This document shows, in pieces, positions 25,141-38,999 of a stretch of DNA of 64,000 bases; position 1 is the stretch's first letter; every line of letters starts with the position of its first letter. The stretch is from Datnioides undecimradiatus (lineage: Eukaryota; Chordata; Actinopteri; Lobotiformes; Datnioididae), in assembly GCA_008933995.1 (NCBI GenBank), contig WARS01000014.1, positions 2,899,192 to 2,963,191 on the forward strand, read 5' to 3'. The position numbers and the translations under genes are program-made. The notes under the pieces were generated by a model. It made no database searches. It was not told where the DNA came from and saw only the letters and a program-made list of their open reading frames with translations.

Positions 25141-25984
25141 AAAAAAAGGAGCATGCAGGTAGAGATTGAATAGAGCGGTGTGTTCTTTGTAGCCCCGTCT
25201 CAGTGGTGGGCTCTAACTGGCCTTTTCTGTGTTGATTTTATTTTGCAATTTGGCTTCTTAGTCACATAGAAGCCCAGGAGGGATACTAACCAGACGTCAT
25301 AGGTGTTTATCAGCTCTGGGCTAACCACTGCCATAATCAGAACAAAAGCATATTAGAGGTCCGGTGATTAATGCACCATGAGACTGAAGGAAAGGTTTCT
25401 CACGCATATTAGTCTTCATAATGGATTTATGAAAAACAAAATGAAAGTAGCGTGAGCCGATGCCTGAGATAAGACAGGATTTATAATGTAAAAGTGGGCA
25501 TTTTTGCAGTTTTCAAGGCCACGCAGTACTGCGTAGAAAACTATTATTAAATAACCAATGATAGACAGCATTTTGAATTGAACATGATGGTACAGTGGAG
25601 CCTGGGATGTCAAAAACAGTGCTTTAGTCACTGGAGACTAAGAGACATGAGACACCAGTGTGATTACTCATCAAAACCTAAACGGATTGAATACAGAGGG
25701 ATGTTGTTATCACTCCAATCATGTTTACAGACGTCCACAACGCATTCAGCATCAACAAATCCAGATAGGAACTGAAAAGAAAGTAGTTAACTACTCATCA
25801 CAGTGCAGTTCAATGAGCATAACTCAATAGTGTGTCTCCTCTCTTCTTGATTTGAAGCTTTCAATTCACCAGGGGTCCACATTGGAGAAGATAAATGGGG
25901 TGAGAGTTACCCTCAAAGTGGCCCTAATGAGAAATCTGTGGGAGATGCTCATATTTTATCTGCAAAATAGAACAAAACAATTCT

Positions 25985-26240
25985 CCCCAAAGCCCTCTTA
26001 AATGCTAATTGAATAGTAATGCAATGCCTCAGGCATCTTGTTGTCAGCTCATTTGGGCAGTGATTTGTCTCAATCCGTCATAGGATTCTCACTTTTGGCA
26101 CGCTCTCAATGAACTGCTCAATGTGCCATTGAAATTCAATTTCATAAATCCCTGTGCTGAACAACAGCCTCTTTGCCAGGCCTGCTCCTCACTTTATATT
26201 ATCCCATTCCTCTTTTGCCGGGAGATTGGTATTTGAAAAC
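25985..26240. promoter_or_regulatory. Conserved-noncoding-element-like block
   Basis: Contains TGCTAATTGAATAGTAATGC, CAATGAACTGCTCAATG and GAAATTCAATTTCATAAATC, with no repeats or open exon. Enhancer-like texture; unproven. Confidence 0.22.
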
Positions 26241-28304
26241 ACAAACTTTGTGAAATTAGAATTATCTTCGTCTCTGTTTTGATCTAGTTCTCTGCTTCAG
26301 AAGCACCAACCTGGACAGATGTCCAGCAGCTTTGTGATTCAAGTAACCTCACAGTTAAAACATATTTAATCGCCGCTCTTTGTCATGTGAAAATGGATTC
26401 TCTGAGAAACATAACAAAGTCTTATCTCACTGCCGCACTAATAAAAATGATGGATAACATGGGAGCCTGAGATGACTGGAGACAATTGGATTTCACCCAC
26501 ATTATGTAATTCAAGTGCTGCTTGGAGAACAAGCTGGAGTCTCAGGTTCCTCCTTGAATTCTCTCCACCCAGCAGGGTTATGAAGAGGCCACAACAAAAC
26601 CCTGCTGTGACAGAAACAGAATCTGCTGTAACACCGTAGCTGTATGCTTCAACCTGGGATGATGACGAAAGTTTACATGCTGTATTTGCATGAAGAAATG
26701 TGCTAATCTGTCATCAAACAGTAAGAAATAATGGACAATTGTGTGTCTTGATTTTATGGTCCAAAACATGGTTCAGTGGTTCACTCTCATGGCTCTCATC
26801 AATGCTTCTTCCCTCTGCAGTAGAGAGCTGAACTAAACCAAAAAGCTAAGTCAAATCTACAGAATGAAGCAGCAGGTGGACAAAGTTAGTGAATAGCTGG
26901 TGATAATAGACATTTGACGAATGAGCAAAGACCTAATCCTAATCTTGCTTTGAACCTGCTGGATGTGCAAAAAGACCTTTTTTTTGCCAAGATGTCAACT
27001 TTATACAGTTATACACCAGTGCTGTCTTTTTAGCTTTCTTACACAGGCCCCAAGTGGCAAAAAATATTAAAGACGAATATGGTTTATAAAAGTGAATGTG
27101 TGAATTAAGGTTTGTATGCAGGTGAAGGGGTGTTAACGTGTGATTACAGCGAGTCACAAACAACACTTCCTAAGACTCTTTCACAACCACAGTGTTTAGA
27201 CCACTGAAGTATTTGGCTTGTGTCCAGAGCAGGAAGTGCCACATCTGAAAACACTGTCCAACTGCTGCTGCAGTTATTGCTCTTTTGTTTGTATGATTAA
27301 AACACCAAACTTCAACAGTACCATTACTGATATAATAAACAGGCAGATCCCATTAAATTAAATATCAAATTACCAATAAATGGCTTGTTTGCCGATGATA
27401 ATTAATATTATGTTCAATTTTGACACACGCTGTGAGTGTTTTGCATAAGAAACAAAAGTGGTGTTAGTTATCTAAAAGCATCTTTGAAGCATCTTTTACT
27501 TACTGATAAAATACGTAGTGTCTCTGTTGAGCACAGCATGTCAGTTTTCATTTGCAGGCTCACCCGCCACCCCCTCGTCCTTTTTACATTCATTTGCCAC
27601 CTCTGAAGTTCAGCTTCAGTCCAGCAGTCCCTCTCAGTGTGGGGTGACAGAGCAGGTTAATTGCTGAATTTTGATTGTCACGCCGTAACAGATGAACATG
27701 GAGGAGAAAGTATGGCGTTAACAGATAGATAACAGATTGCTGTCTTTTGCTCGCAGCAGCCTGGTGTGGCATAATGGTGTCAGAGTGAAGGAATTTTAAT
27801 CACAGAGGTATGTAATGACATAAATCTACATATCATGGATGAGTAAAAATAATAGATGAATTCCCTCCAGCCGAACAAATACTCGCATTTACTGTATATG
27901 TCAATGAACTGCATCATCCCCATCTCATGATGTTAAATTTAAACCAGCTCCCATATCCACGAGCCAGTGGGATCTAAAGCGCCCACTCTAAAATGTGACT
28001 CAGAGATTTGAGAAACACGATCATACTATATGTTGCAACACATCAAAGAATTTGACCTTGAGGAGTTTTGAGTGTTACATGGTTATCTACAACTTAACTT
28101 TGGATTTTTTTTTCCCTCTTAAAGAGTTGGGACTGTTTGTGTTGCAGCTTGAAGAATGGTTTCTGTTATTTTCAAAGTTCAACCTTGATTTCTTACTGCA
28201 GTTTTGGTCATCACGACACATGGCGCCTACAGTTGACTGTGCTCAAGACTACCATCCATCCAGGGACTAATGCTGCCTGCACCTCAGCAGAAAGGCAGGC
28301 TAAT

Positions 28305-28518
28305 CATCCATCCATCCATTTTCTATAACTTGCTATCCTGTGCAGGGTCATGGGGGGCAGGACTGTAGAGACAAACAACCATTCATATTCATGTTTACAC
28401 CTACAGACAATTTAAAGTTACCAATCAATCCTAACTTGCATGTTGTTGGTCCGTGGGAGGAAGCTGGATCACCCATGTTGACACTGGAGGAAGACTCAAA
28501 CTTCACAAAGAGGGGCCA
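28305..28518. mobile_element. Teleost dispersed repeat (CATCCATCC...TTTTCTATA family), internally deleted
   Basis: The left end CATCCATCCATCCATTTTCTATA, the run GCAGGGTCATGGGGGGC, the block GAGACAAACAACCATTCATA, ACACCTACAGACAATTTAAAG, GTGGGAGGAAGCTGGA and the right end AAACTTCACAAAGAGGGGCC follow, in order, a repeat that is extremely common across percomorph genomes. The part that normally separates the GGGGGGC and GAGACAAACAACC blocks (remembered as roughly 80-100 nt) is missing, and a few nt are missing near 28470. It is therefore a truncated, diverged copy. ORFs on both strands across it are side effects. Confidence 0.75.
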
Positions 28519-28608
28519 GCCACATTGTCCACATTTATCCAAATTCTTTGATGTTGATGATGTATTTAACACGTGTCCATGACACAATTGGCACCATACA
28601 GTGATATG

Positions 28609-28638
28609 GCTAATACAGGCTAATACAGGCTAATGCAC
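28609..28638. repeat. 10-bp tandem repeat, three copies
   Basis: GGCTAATACA twice, then GGCTAATGCA. Confidence 0.85.
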
Positions 28639-28639
28639 A

Positions 28640-31590
28640 CCACTTAAGATAATAGTATTTGTTTTCAGTACAGATCAGATTAATTGACCTTGCAGGATGG
28701 ATCCTCCATGCAGGGTACCTGTCAGTCACTGCGTGACAGGACCATCTTCAGGGGTCTGTCTGGATTTGTCACTGGTTGACAACACTAAGGAAAGGAATAT
28801 TATACCACATCATCGCAGGATTATACATTATTTTTGGTTGTTGCCGATGCCTAAGCCCTGTCTAAGCCCTCGTTATGTTTAATGGTGTGAGTTATTGCCT
28901 GCCCTGAGCATTGTAACTCACAGGACGCAGAGCATAGAACATTTATAGACCCTTCAGTCGCTATACAGGCTGAGGTCTGCTCCTGAAGTAAGCACGGGGT
29001 AAAAGAATAGTAATATTCCTGGTTGTGTTGCTGCTCTGTGAAACCGGAATTTTCACGTCAGAAGAAGAAAATGATTTAAATAATATATGTCCTTTATCGC
29101 ATTGTTTTTGCAAACAGTCTTAGCTTTCCAAGCAAGCAGTGCTTAGAGTGAGTAGTCTAAAAGGATCCACTGAAGTGAAGTGGATGGGTCGTATTAGGGG
29201 TCAACCCATTATCCTTACTAATGTGCTGTGAGATTGGTAGCTAATTGATATTGCATGCTAATTGATATTAGCGCTGGGCACATTACCAGCCTTAGGCTTT
29301 ACATACTGTCCACACAGATACAACTAAGAGCAGCTGTGGGATAAGACTCATTTAGTTCAATCTTCTTTCCTCTCCACGGTTATGTCTTGGTGATTTACAT
29401 TTGATATTCTGATGCTCCGGCGCAGGATATTTAACCACAGAATCTTTACCTGCAGAGAGATGAGTTGAAAACGGTGAGGCCCCGGGCAAGGAAGAGTGCA
29501 ACACTACAACCGGCAGGGCAGAGACAAGTGGAAAAACAAACTCCCGTGAAGTAAGCGTCACTATTCCAAATTATAACCATGTGAAATATTACGAATATAA
29601 TTATTGTAAGTGGGAATCAGCACTGCTCAGTCAGTGTGCATCTGAAACAATCTGTCCAGGTAGTAAAGTTTGAATAGAACAAGAAAGGTGCAGCAGGTGG
29701 AAATGCAGGACGGAGGCTAGCAACCATGTCAGCCACACCACAGGCTGAAGATCTCTCTGCAAATGTGAAAAAAGGTTGTATTACTGTGTCTAGATCGAGC
29801 TAATACGCCAGTGCAACATTGCACTATTGTTCATATTTAAATGGATAGCTGTAATGTATTTGAATTGAATAGAATATTGACTTGTCAATATAATTATGCT
29901 AACTTGACAGACTCCTACACCAGTACTTAATATTGATATTTCAAGAGGTTTCGCATTGTGTTTTGTTTTCACATTGTCCTAAATGCTCCTAACAAGTTTT
30001 CAAGACCAAATAAATGTGTTATTTGGATCAAGATAACGGTCCTTGATCAGGTTCATGTGGTCTCCTGTCAATGGTGTCGTCTTATCTCTTTTGTGTATTC
30101 ATAAATGTTACTGCTGCTTGAAGCTGTCAAAAAAGGCCTTTTCATCCAACTCCAAGTCACATTTTACAATATACTTTTCACATTTTAAGCTCTTTAAAGT
30201 TTTAGCCAGAAGAAGGATTTTAGTTCATTCAAGCAATCACATACGAAAATAAGAACATATTGCAGCAGCTCAGCTCACAGCCCCTGGAGGTTAAGAAGCC
30301 ACAACACACCAGAACTTTTAGGCATTTCTCCCCTTTTTTGTAAAAGCTTACAACAGTTGTGAAGGACCATTTTATTAATTGCCGGAAACTCTTGAGTTGT
30401 GCAGTCAAATCAGACTAATTTAGAAATCTACTCATTGAAACAGTAATCACAATACTAACACATTTCAGTGCGCTACTGCCCAACACTTAATACGTTCTGT
30501 TCAAACAATATTGCGGAAATGATTCATCTTTAATCAGTGACTCAGTTCTTATTCATGCTTTTGTCAGGTTCACCTTGCTGGTTATCAGCTTCAGAACTCC
30601 TATGAGTTTAAACTTGTAAGTTGAAAGAACATTTTAATTATGCTCGCTGGCGTACTTCCCAGCATGCAGTGCATTCGAATTAACTCTCCAGAATCTTTTC
30701 CTTCTTATCATTTTGGCAAAGTCACAGGATGAAGATTTGTTCTGTATGTTTGCAAAGGAAATCATAGATCCATTTCTGATGAAAATTAAAATGACAGAAA
30801 CTATGGTGGCAGTAAATGTAAAGACTTGACTTAAAGTTGGTGTTAAATTTTGGTCATATGTGTCACAGGAAAAAAATGGGTAAGATGTTGTTTACAGAGC
30901 GAGTTTCAGCTGTTTCTTTACTTGTTTTGCAGAGGCTTTGTGCCACTAAATGGTAAGCCTAGTTTGTTAGGTGGAGGAACTGTGGGTTTTTTGTGTTTAG
31001 AGTAAATTACTTTGTATAGTGAAGAAACCCTGCAGTGATTTCCACCTTAGTTTGGTTCATTTGGGGACATAAGAACAATCAAGCAGTTGGACTTGGCCGT
31101 GGAGCAAAACAATTGGACCTTTTTGTGAATAAATTTGTTTTGGGCATTGTTCACATTTAGATTCAAGCTATTTCACCAAAGTGGTGCCACTTATATAATG
31201 TGCATTTTTTTGGACAATGGCCATGTCTTCTCAAGTGTTTTCCAAGTATGAATATGCAAAGAACCCCTGTTTTGTATGTGGCTACTTGATAAAAGCAGCA
31301 AATTTTCATGTGTTTTTTTAATCTTACCGGCAAAGTTTTGCTCATTCTGCACACTGTAGCTATGCCATTGTCACCGTAAAGTCTGCAAACAGAGTCACTC
31401 CAGTGGAAATTAGTTTACAGTAGAATTGTCAGAGACGGATGATCCTAAAAGCTTAAAACAGTTTAAACAGTCCGACTATCAAAGCAGTTATTTGGTGGCT
31501 GAAACAAAACTATTATTACAATAATCAATTTCATCAATATTTTCAATTTCATAACTAATGCTGGGTTTCAGTGTGCAGGATGTATGATTT
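28640..31590. other. AT-rich noncoding stretch, no gene seen
   Basis: Unique-looking DNA apart from the paired GCTAATTGATATT sites at 29240. No frame above about 70 codons, no splice-supported exon, no RNA gene recognised. Confidence 0.5.
29240..29272. promoter_or_regulatory. Duplicated homeodomain-like site, part palindromic
   Basis: GCTAATTGATATT at 29240-29252 recurs at 29257-29269 (17-bp spacing). The second copy extends to GCTAATTGATATTAGC, a palindrome with 6-bp arms. TAATTG is a homeodomain-type core. Binding is inferred. Confidence 0.35.
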
Positions 31591-31619
31591 ATAGATAGAT
31601 AGATAGATAGATAGATAGA
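31591..31619. repeat. (GATA)n microsatellite
   Basis: About seven ATAG units, then a GACAGGCAGACAGATG tail suggesting decay of GACA/GATA units. Confidence 0.9.
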
Positions 31620-33255
31620 CAGGCAGACAGATGGAACCAAATGCAGCCAAATTCCTAGCTAGAAGCTTGTAGGATTTTATGAGAAGCAGGGTTTGGTGGT
31701 GTGTTTGTGATGGGATGTGTTGTTCTGAACATAGCTAACATGCTCTATGTGGGCCACGAGCCCTGCAGCCTCGCTGTTTGCCAAGAGTGTTATGAGACGA
31801 GATGCTGTACATGACATTCCGCTACCTCAGTTTCCATGGTTACCACCACCTGATTAGACACGAAGTCATGCACGTGCCCTCTGGATTGTGACAGCAAGAC
31901 GAGCCGGATGACATCTCTCCAAGAACCTGTACGACTTGGGAAAACAACAACATGGAGAAGAAAACCAACACCACGGTCCTGTTTATCAGCCTGCAAATAT
32001 GTAATCGCCTTTTATCCTGCTTAATTCTCTCAACCAGCCAGTGATGCACGGAGCTGTTGACTTTCTTTCTTCCCTTTCGGTCTTCCACTTTGGTTCACGA
32101 TCAAATGTTTGACAATCTAGAGATGTAATCGACTTTTTTTCCCCCCACTCTGTCTTTATTCCCTGTTTAAATCCTTTATTCGCTTTTCACATTCACTAGC
32201 TCCATTCCCTATTCCCTCTGCTCAGCATGCATGAAGTGGACAGCGCAGGGTAGCCCAGAGATCCATAATCCCCCTACAGGAGAGAAGTGGATGGCTTTAA
32301 TGATTTAAATCTTGTCAATGAGCACCTTCTCTGATTTGAAATGAGAAATTTGAATGCCTGTTGGAATTAGCCCAAAACAGGGCCACACTCACAACATCAG
32401 CATTCCCCTCAATCAATGGTCATTGACTGCTGCAAGTAGGTGCTTAATCATTTTTAATTAGAGATAATCAGACATCTTGTCCATTCTGGTTACAAGAGGG
32501 CAAAATCGAGGTCTGCAAGGATCAAAGTTCTCAATTTGACATTCTGACTCCAATTTCTTTAATTTGACAACATTGTTAATCTGAGATTTTTCCTCTGTGT
32601 GGAGCAGATAAGTCAGCATCGACAAACTATACATCATTACCCCTTGAAAGGAACAAGTGGGGTTGCGTTCACAGAATCATGTTGGTGTCTGTGTTTGGAA
32701 GGGAATTTACTGTGTGACAACAACAGTGACAAAACTGAAAAATAACAGAGCAAAACTGAGAGTGAAGTGTTGCAGTCGTAAACGCTCAGTTGAGTCAGTT
32801 GGGCTGGGTGTGGCAGTGCAGTCTGTCTCGCTGGTGGTATCTCTTAGTAATGAGGCCCTGTGAAGCTGCGGCTCTCACCCCTCACTGGGCCCTCATACAT
32901 CATTAATGTTCCCACATCATAGTCCTGATAATTACCGGGGACGTGAATGTCACCTCAGTCGCGCCTCCTCAACAGAGGATGACAGCACAAGGTCTGTGGT
33001 CTGCCAGACGTGCCACGAGTGCGTTGCATCTCGCACGTATTCCTCGCACGCATGCTGCACACCCTAAGTCTCCCCACACACTCGCAAACATACCGATTTT
33101 ACCCAAAATGAACCATATGTGTCCTCTTATTATTCTCACAACACATGGGATGCTTGACTCCTTTGGCTTTGTTCCAGCAGACTGCTGCTCAACTTTTCCT
33201 CATAGACACTGAGGAGGATCTGTCAAAACATAAGGCTTGTAAAATCAAAAAAGGG

Positions 33256-33256
<1 letters not shown>
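31620..33256. other. Noncoding stretch, no gene seen
   Basis: Unique DNA with a homeodomain-rich block at 32340-32610 and a CpG-richer pocket at 32940-33070. Opposed ORFs at 31790-32088 lack splice support. Confidence 0.5.
32340..32610. promoter_or_regulatory. Conserved-noncoding-element-like block
   Basis: Contains GGTGCTTAATCATTTTTAAT, TTAGAGATAATCAGAC, TTTCTTTAATTTGACAACATT and GTTAATCTGAG, a dense set of TAAT/ATTA cores in balanced sequence. Regulatory role inferred. Confidence 0.25.

Positions 33257-33293
<37 letters not shown>
33257..33293. repeat. (ATT)n microsatellite
   Basis: About 12 uninterrupted ATT units. Confidence 0.95.
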
Positions 33294-33296
<3 letters not shown>

Positions 33297-33816
33297 TACC
33301 TTTAGTGGTGTTTCACCATGCAGATAGTTTTGCTTTTATTTTTAGGAGAGATGTGAAAGAATTGAATTGTTTCTCATTGTTTCCATGTTTGATGTGTCTG
33401 CACTGCCATCAACAGTGTGCATCCAGTGCCGACCTCGGGTACCAATAAAGGAAGTTATGTGCCTTCATTGTGGCAGAGCTTCATGCAGAAGACTGAAGTC
33501 CCTTCCGATCACTTTGCTTGTGTGTTTTCATCAACAACAGCCCTGATATTTCTTTTACTGCTAACCATACCATCATTACCATGCTTAGATACTGTAGGAA
33601 CTGCACATTTTATGACACTGGACGTAAAAGTTGACAACTAAAAAAAGGTTTATGAAAAGATATTTCCCCATTACTCTTGAGTGGATGATCAGGGAGAGCA
33701 CACTGTCAACAGTTTTCATACAAACTATTTCTTTGTTAGAAAGTATTCCAAGGCAGAGTGGCCCTCTGGGAGGTCAGTGGATTATCTCCAAAAGAAGATA
33801 CTACTTTTGCAATTGT

Positions 33817-33841
33817 ATAAATAAATAAATAAATAAATAAA
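33817..33841. repeat. (AAAT)n microsatellite
   Basis: About six AAAT units. Confidence 0.9.
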
Positions 33842-34294
33842 TGTTAATTTAATTGTGTTAACACCACAGACAAAAATCTTTCTTTTCCCTAAACTATATT
33901 AGGGTGGCTTCAGAAACCTCAGAGACAGATATCTAAAGCCAAAACTAAAAGAACACGGATAGAACTGATAGAACACTTCAGAGACCAGACATCCTGTATG
34001 ATGACAGGACGTAGACTCGCGTGTTTCACTCAAGAAAAAATACCAAAAAAAATCACATGAATAAAGAAGAGAATCCTGTGCAAAACATTAAAGCCTGCTC
34101 ACTAAATGGCCAATTCGTGTTGAAACATTTAAACCCCCCAACATGTTTTGGCATCAGGGAGTGAGACTTATCATTCTTGCTGTCAAATTACCCGTGTGAC
34201 TGAACAGATGTTTGCACCTACTTCAATTCTTCATTGCTTTTCCTTCTCTGCCTCTCTTTCTCTGTCGCTTTCTCTTTCCCCGATGCAGACACGT

Positions 34295-34326
34295 GCTCTC
34301 TCTCACACACACAGACACACACACAT
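34295..34326. repeat. CT/CA compound repeat
   Basis: CTCTCTCT followed by interrupted CACACA units. Confidence 0.85.
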
Positions 34327-34871
34327 AAATGCACACACCCTCTGGGTTTTCGCCTGAACCCTGATTTGGCCAATTACTCTGACCTTCCAAATTGCAGAGA
34401 CCATCCAAAAGCCTCTTACAGTGAATGTTACATCCCCTCCTTCCCTGCTCTCTGGAGAGATATTCAGCATGCTCCTCCAACCCCACTGATAGGACAGTTT
34501 AGCTTTAAATGAGCCTGTTTTGCCTCAACACATTTCTTCCCGCATATCTTCCAGGGCTGTGGGTTTTATTGATCGCTGTCCTCCCTAGGGTGTTGGTGCC
34601 TGGACTGGGGCACTCAGCAGCAGCTGGTTGGGCTGCTGATGGTTGTTAGCCCCGCTGGCTGCTCTGTTCTGGGCTTTGAGTGGTGCCAGGCTCAGCAGTT
34701 ACCCTACTCCCCTACAGCCCTGTCTGAGGACGCTTGTTAGGAAGCTGACTAAAATAGAGGAGAAATATCTCTAGTCTCACTGCACCACTTCCCTCTCCAC
34801 ACGCCTGGCTGATTTAGCCGGCTGCCTGGCACAGGGTTACCTGGTACCTAGAGCGTAGGGCTTACGTAGCC

Positions 34872-34916
34872 TTGTGTGTGTGTTTGTGTGCATCAGTGTA
34901 CGTGTTTGTGTGTGTT
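34872..34916. repeat. Interrupted (GT)n tract
   Basis: GT-rich with several interruptions, an old microsatellite. Confidence 0.7.
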
Positions 34917-35158
34917 AAATTGGGGTTCATCTCAGTCTCATCTTAAAACAAGGCTTGGTTGTGTTGTTTATCTACACATGTTTTGATTTGAGGCAGCCTA
35001 CTGGGATTTTCCCCAGGATGGGTGACCGCAGGGGAGCTGAAGGGGAAGTCAGGGCACACGCGCTGCCTCTCCGCCTCCTCGCCACAACAAATCCTGACTG
35101 GTTAGAAGCTCTGCAAGCATGGATTTGGTATTGGTTTTGTTAGATAATAGCAGCATTG

Positions 35159-35184
35159 GTTTTTTTTTGTTTTGTTTTTTTTTT
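35159..35184. repeat. Interrupted poly(T) tract
   Basis: T-runs separated by single G residues. Confidence 0.75.
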
Positions 35185-38100
35185 AACTGATTTTAATTCA
35201 TCCTGTGCTCTTAGTTTGCTATATCAGCCTGGACATTTCCATCCGGCAACTCTCATTTGGCTACTTTATGCTGCAATGTTCCACTTCACCACTGATGAGA
35301 GTGTGTTTGATTCTTATTTTAAAAGCAATGTTTCACTCAGTTGACAGCTAACTTCACTGCTGACCAGTACTCAGTGTTGGGACAGATTGCAGTTTAAAAC
35401 TCATTTAAATTAGTAAACTAATTGAATTTGTAAATTTAATTGTATTGTGGGTCCCTTCCAGCCGTTTGCCTCATTAAGCTACAGCTATTATTATGTTGGC
35501 CGGTACAATAATGGTTTCCCAATACAGTAGTTATACTGGAGTTTCATAGTGCTACAGACCCTCTTCCGCTAATATCTAGAAACTGTTGGGGGGTGATGCT
35601 CTTGGCAACGCTAAGGCCAGGTGGTGCGAATCAGTACACACAAACAGCCAGCCAATCGATGTTCATATAACCACCTGGATACACACCCTGACATACCAGC
35701 AACCAGACAGCAAGCAGTCGATATATTTTCAATTCACATCACTCAGTTAAGTGTCAAATGATTCCTGGCATTCCCGTATTTCATCCTGCTTTATGGCACT
35801 TCTGAGAGAGTCATTTTCCACACATCATGCCTGATCCATGTCTGCCAGCTTCCTGATAAAAGCGGGCAAAAGAGTTGTTATTGTTTATATTTATTACTCA
35901 TATCTTGTTTGCAAAATACACAGTTTATAACGGCGCATCTACCTTTTCAAACTACAGCTGCCGCATCACGTATTGGCAGTTGCTCATGAAAGCAACACAT
36001 GGTGAGAAATGGATGATACGAGCTTATCCAAAACAAAAGATAACTACACCAGATGAAATGCAAAATAATAATGACACTTGGTCATTTGATAATTGAATGC
36101 TTTTACTGGCCTCCATGATTTATTTATAGATTGAAATTGAACGCGACCAAAAAAAAAAAGCTCTCCTTTAATCTTTAATGCTGGAACAGCCACCCAATTC
36201 ACCATTTCTTGTTGATTTAAAGCCTGTGCCAACACTGAATGCATTTGCATAAATTTCAGATATGAACTCATATATTCCGGGTCTGATCTTAGGTAGAAGA
36301 TCCATATATCTCTTCATATTCCTCAAGTACATATAATACACATATAAAACATATTTCCATGGAAACTGAGCTTGTTGTAATGGAAAGAAATGGTGCACTG
36401 ACAGTATTACAACTGTCAAATGGGGTTTGTTTTACTAAAGAAGCTTTTAATCTAAATAAGAGATGATGTTTGATCATGTTCATAAGATATAAACTGTAGT
36501 GAACAAATAAATTAATCGAGAGGTTAGTTCAATAGGCATTCTCCACATTCTTACCTGTATCTGTGCTAAGACTCTGGCAACCAAAGCAAGCCTATATTCA
36601 TAAACTCCCACATTTTGTTCAGCAAGTTGGAGGAATGGTAATGACTGTTCAGTCCACGTTTGATGGCCTTAAAATGAGTATGTGTGAAAACCTTGTCCTT
36701 AAAATGTGTCATAGCAGCTAATAATTCATTGTGAGAATAAATCACAGAGGATGAAAACACTCTATAATGAAAGTGAAAGCATGAACAAGCTGGAGGTAGA
36801 GACAGACTATTAGTTCTCTTAGCTTCACTGTTTGGGGTATTTTCTACAAATTCAATTGTTTTTAACCTTGTATTTGATCACCCCAAAGCACAACTTTGTG
36901 TGTCATGATACACAGATAAAACATACTACTGGTAACCATCCAGAACACCAGAGGCATGTAGTTTCTGGTGCTTCTGCCAAAAAGTTTTGGGAAAAGAAAA
37001 AAAACCAGATATATTTCTGCTCCTCTGCAACTCTTTACTGGGAGGGTTTGGATATTTTTTATGACCACATCAGTACCTGAGCATTCACTCTGCACAGTAG
37101 CAGGGTGCTGTTTTCTGTCTCAGGTAATCTGGTGTGCAGAGGGTGGAGACTTGTGTAAAGTTTAGCAAGACAGAGGAAACAAAGCAGCATCCTAACTCCA
37201 TCCTGTATTTTACGCAGTACGCCCTCTTTGTTATACTAAACACTGTTTTTAGCAGCACAGGAATTAATGTACTTTTCTGCTTCGTACTTACATACAAACA
37301 ATGAATTAAACTGTGACTTTGTGAGGACACCACAGGTTACAATTATGTAATAAAGTTATTAAAGATAGCGTTTTAATTTTCCATGATCTTTGCTTTGGGG
37401 CTTATTTAATATTTATTTTACTTTATTTTGCTAACATTTTGTGCACTTAATTTGGTTACATTTGCAGTTTGTACACCACATAATCCATATGTTCTTCAAA
37501 TTGGTATGTACAGTACAGTGTGAAAGTGGAATTTCTCATGTAGTCTTTGTAGCTTGTCGCCTTACAGGCATGCACCTGGTTTCACATCACTTCCACTGTA
37601 ACGGCTCTGATCTGAACAGACTTTATTGACACTGTCAGCCCGAGACAAAGTGAATTTTTATTGCATGATGTGTAGGGGTTAAAAAGAGTCAGAGCTATGT
37701 ATGTGGATTCCAAGCAGCTGATTATTGGATATCTATAAATGACTAAACATGTTATGACTGCAGGTTCAAATAGGTTATTAACTGTTATGCCATCAGAATT
37801 TACAGCCAAGCCACCTCCGAACCCTTTGAATCCCATTTCCCCCTTCGACTGGTCACGAAACAGCGAGCAATCATGGAATTGCACCTTGCCCCAGGAGCTG
37901 AACTAGAATGCGTCTGGATATAATATTCACAGACAGCTCAGCGACTAATTCGATATACAGAACATCATCTAATGTACAGCGCATCATCCTCACTGTAACA
38001 CTTCCAGACGGAGAGCCAATACATCAGCCACAGTTTTGTGTTAAGCATGAGGATAGAGTTTGATTTTGCCAAACATAACAGTAGTTCTCACATAGCCTGC

Positions 38101-38999
38101 ACGCCAATTACGCCTAGCACACACCAACAACAAAGTGACATGTTTAATTAGATATATCATCGATTACATATACCACATTATATAATCTTACAATCTGTGC
38201 TGTAACTTGGAGGCGAGTTAGTGCACTCCAATTACTGCATTCCTAACACATCACAAAAAAGTCTTTCTTTCAAAGCACCAGTGCTGTGATGATGGGATTT
38301 ATGCTGCTTTTTGATTTATAGGAGTCTTCCTTGGCTTGTGACTGAAAAATATGATCTGCTGCCAAAGTTTATGGCTTGGGAAATAGCAGCTAAATTAATC
38401 TATACTATAGTCATCATGACAAAAATAATTATGATCTATATCAGATCCTGTTGTTATTAACTGGAAGCAAGTCATTGTTTTAGACATTGTTAGATGTATT
38501 TTATAGTTTTGAACCTTGGCTGTCAAAAGCTATTTGCATGTTGTCAGAGATAAACTGCTGCATATCCAATTTTGGTCCAAATGCCTTTTTTCTCCCCCCA
38601 GTATCTGATAAAAAATTAAAACAGGCTCATCATATTGACTCATTGATAAGTGACCTCCATTAAAAATAAAGGAAGCCAGGTAATGTGAAACGCCGTTTCA
38701 GGTAAAGAGCCTGTAAATTAGCATGCAGTAGCATCCAGAGGAAGACTCTCCTGCTTAGTCCCTCGGCTCGAGTTAACAACCACAAACGGATGTTCTCCTC
38801 ACCTTTATACTTTGTCTTCTCGGTTAAAATGGGGAATAAACCCCTCTTCACTCCTTATGGGATGAACTATTTTCAAAAGAGTGCCAACACATCTGTCATA
38901 TTCACTTTTCATGAGGGCCAGCTTGAACTGGTTTATAAACTGCAATGAAGCAGCGGCATGAGAGGAGACTGATGCACCTCTCCATCACCACTCCACCCG

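Larger units (their letters stand above)
21451..28304. other. Noncoding stretch, enhancer-like patches, no gene seen
   Basis: Unique AT-rich DNA. Besides the T/G-skewed tract and the two homeodomain-rich blocks listed separately, it holds a GGA-rich patch at 21720-21775 and a CA-rich patch at 22790-22832. ORFs are short and unsupported. Confidence 0.5.

Noticed and set aside
33257-33293. CRISPR-like or other structured repeat array
   Set aside because: Simple trinucleotide microsatellite; no spaced repeats anywhere in the window, which is eukaryotic.
34955-35143. Small ORF with ATG in good context at 35018
   Set aside because: Only about 40 codons from that ATG, no promoter, splice or similarity evidence.
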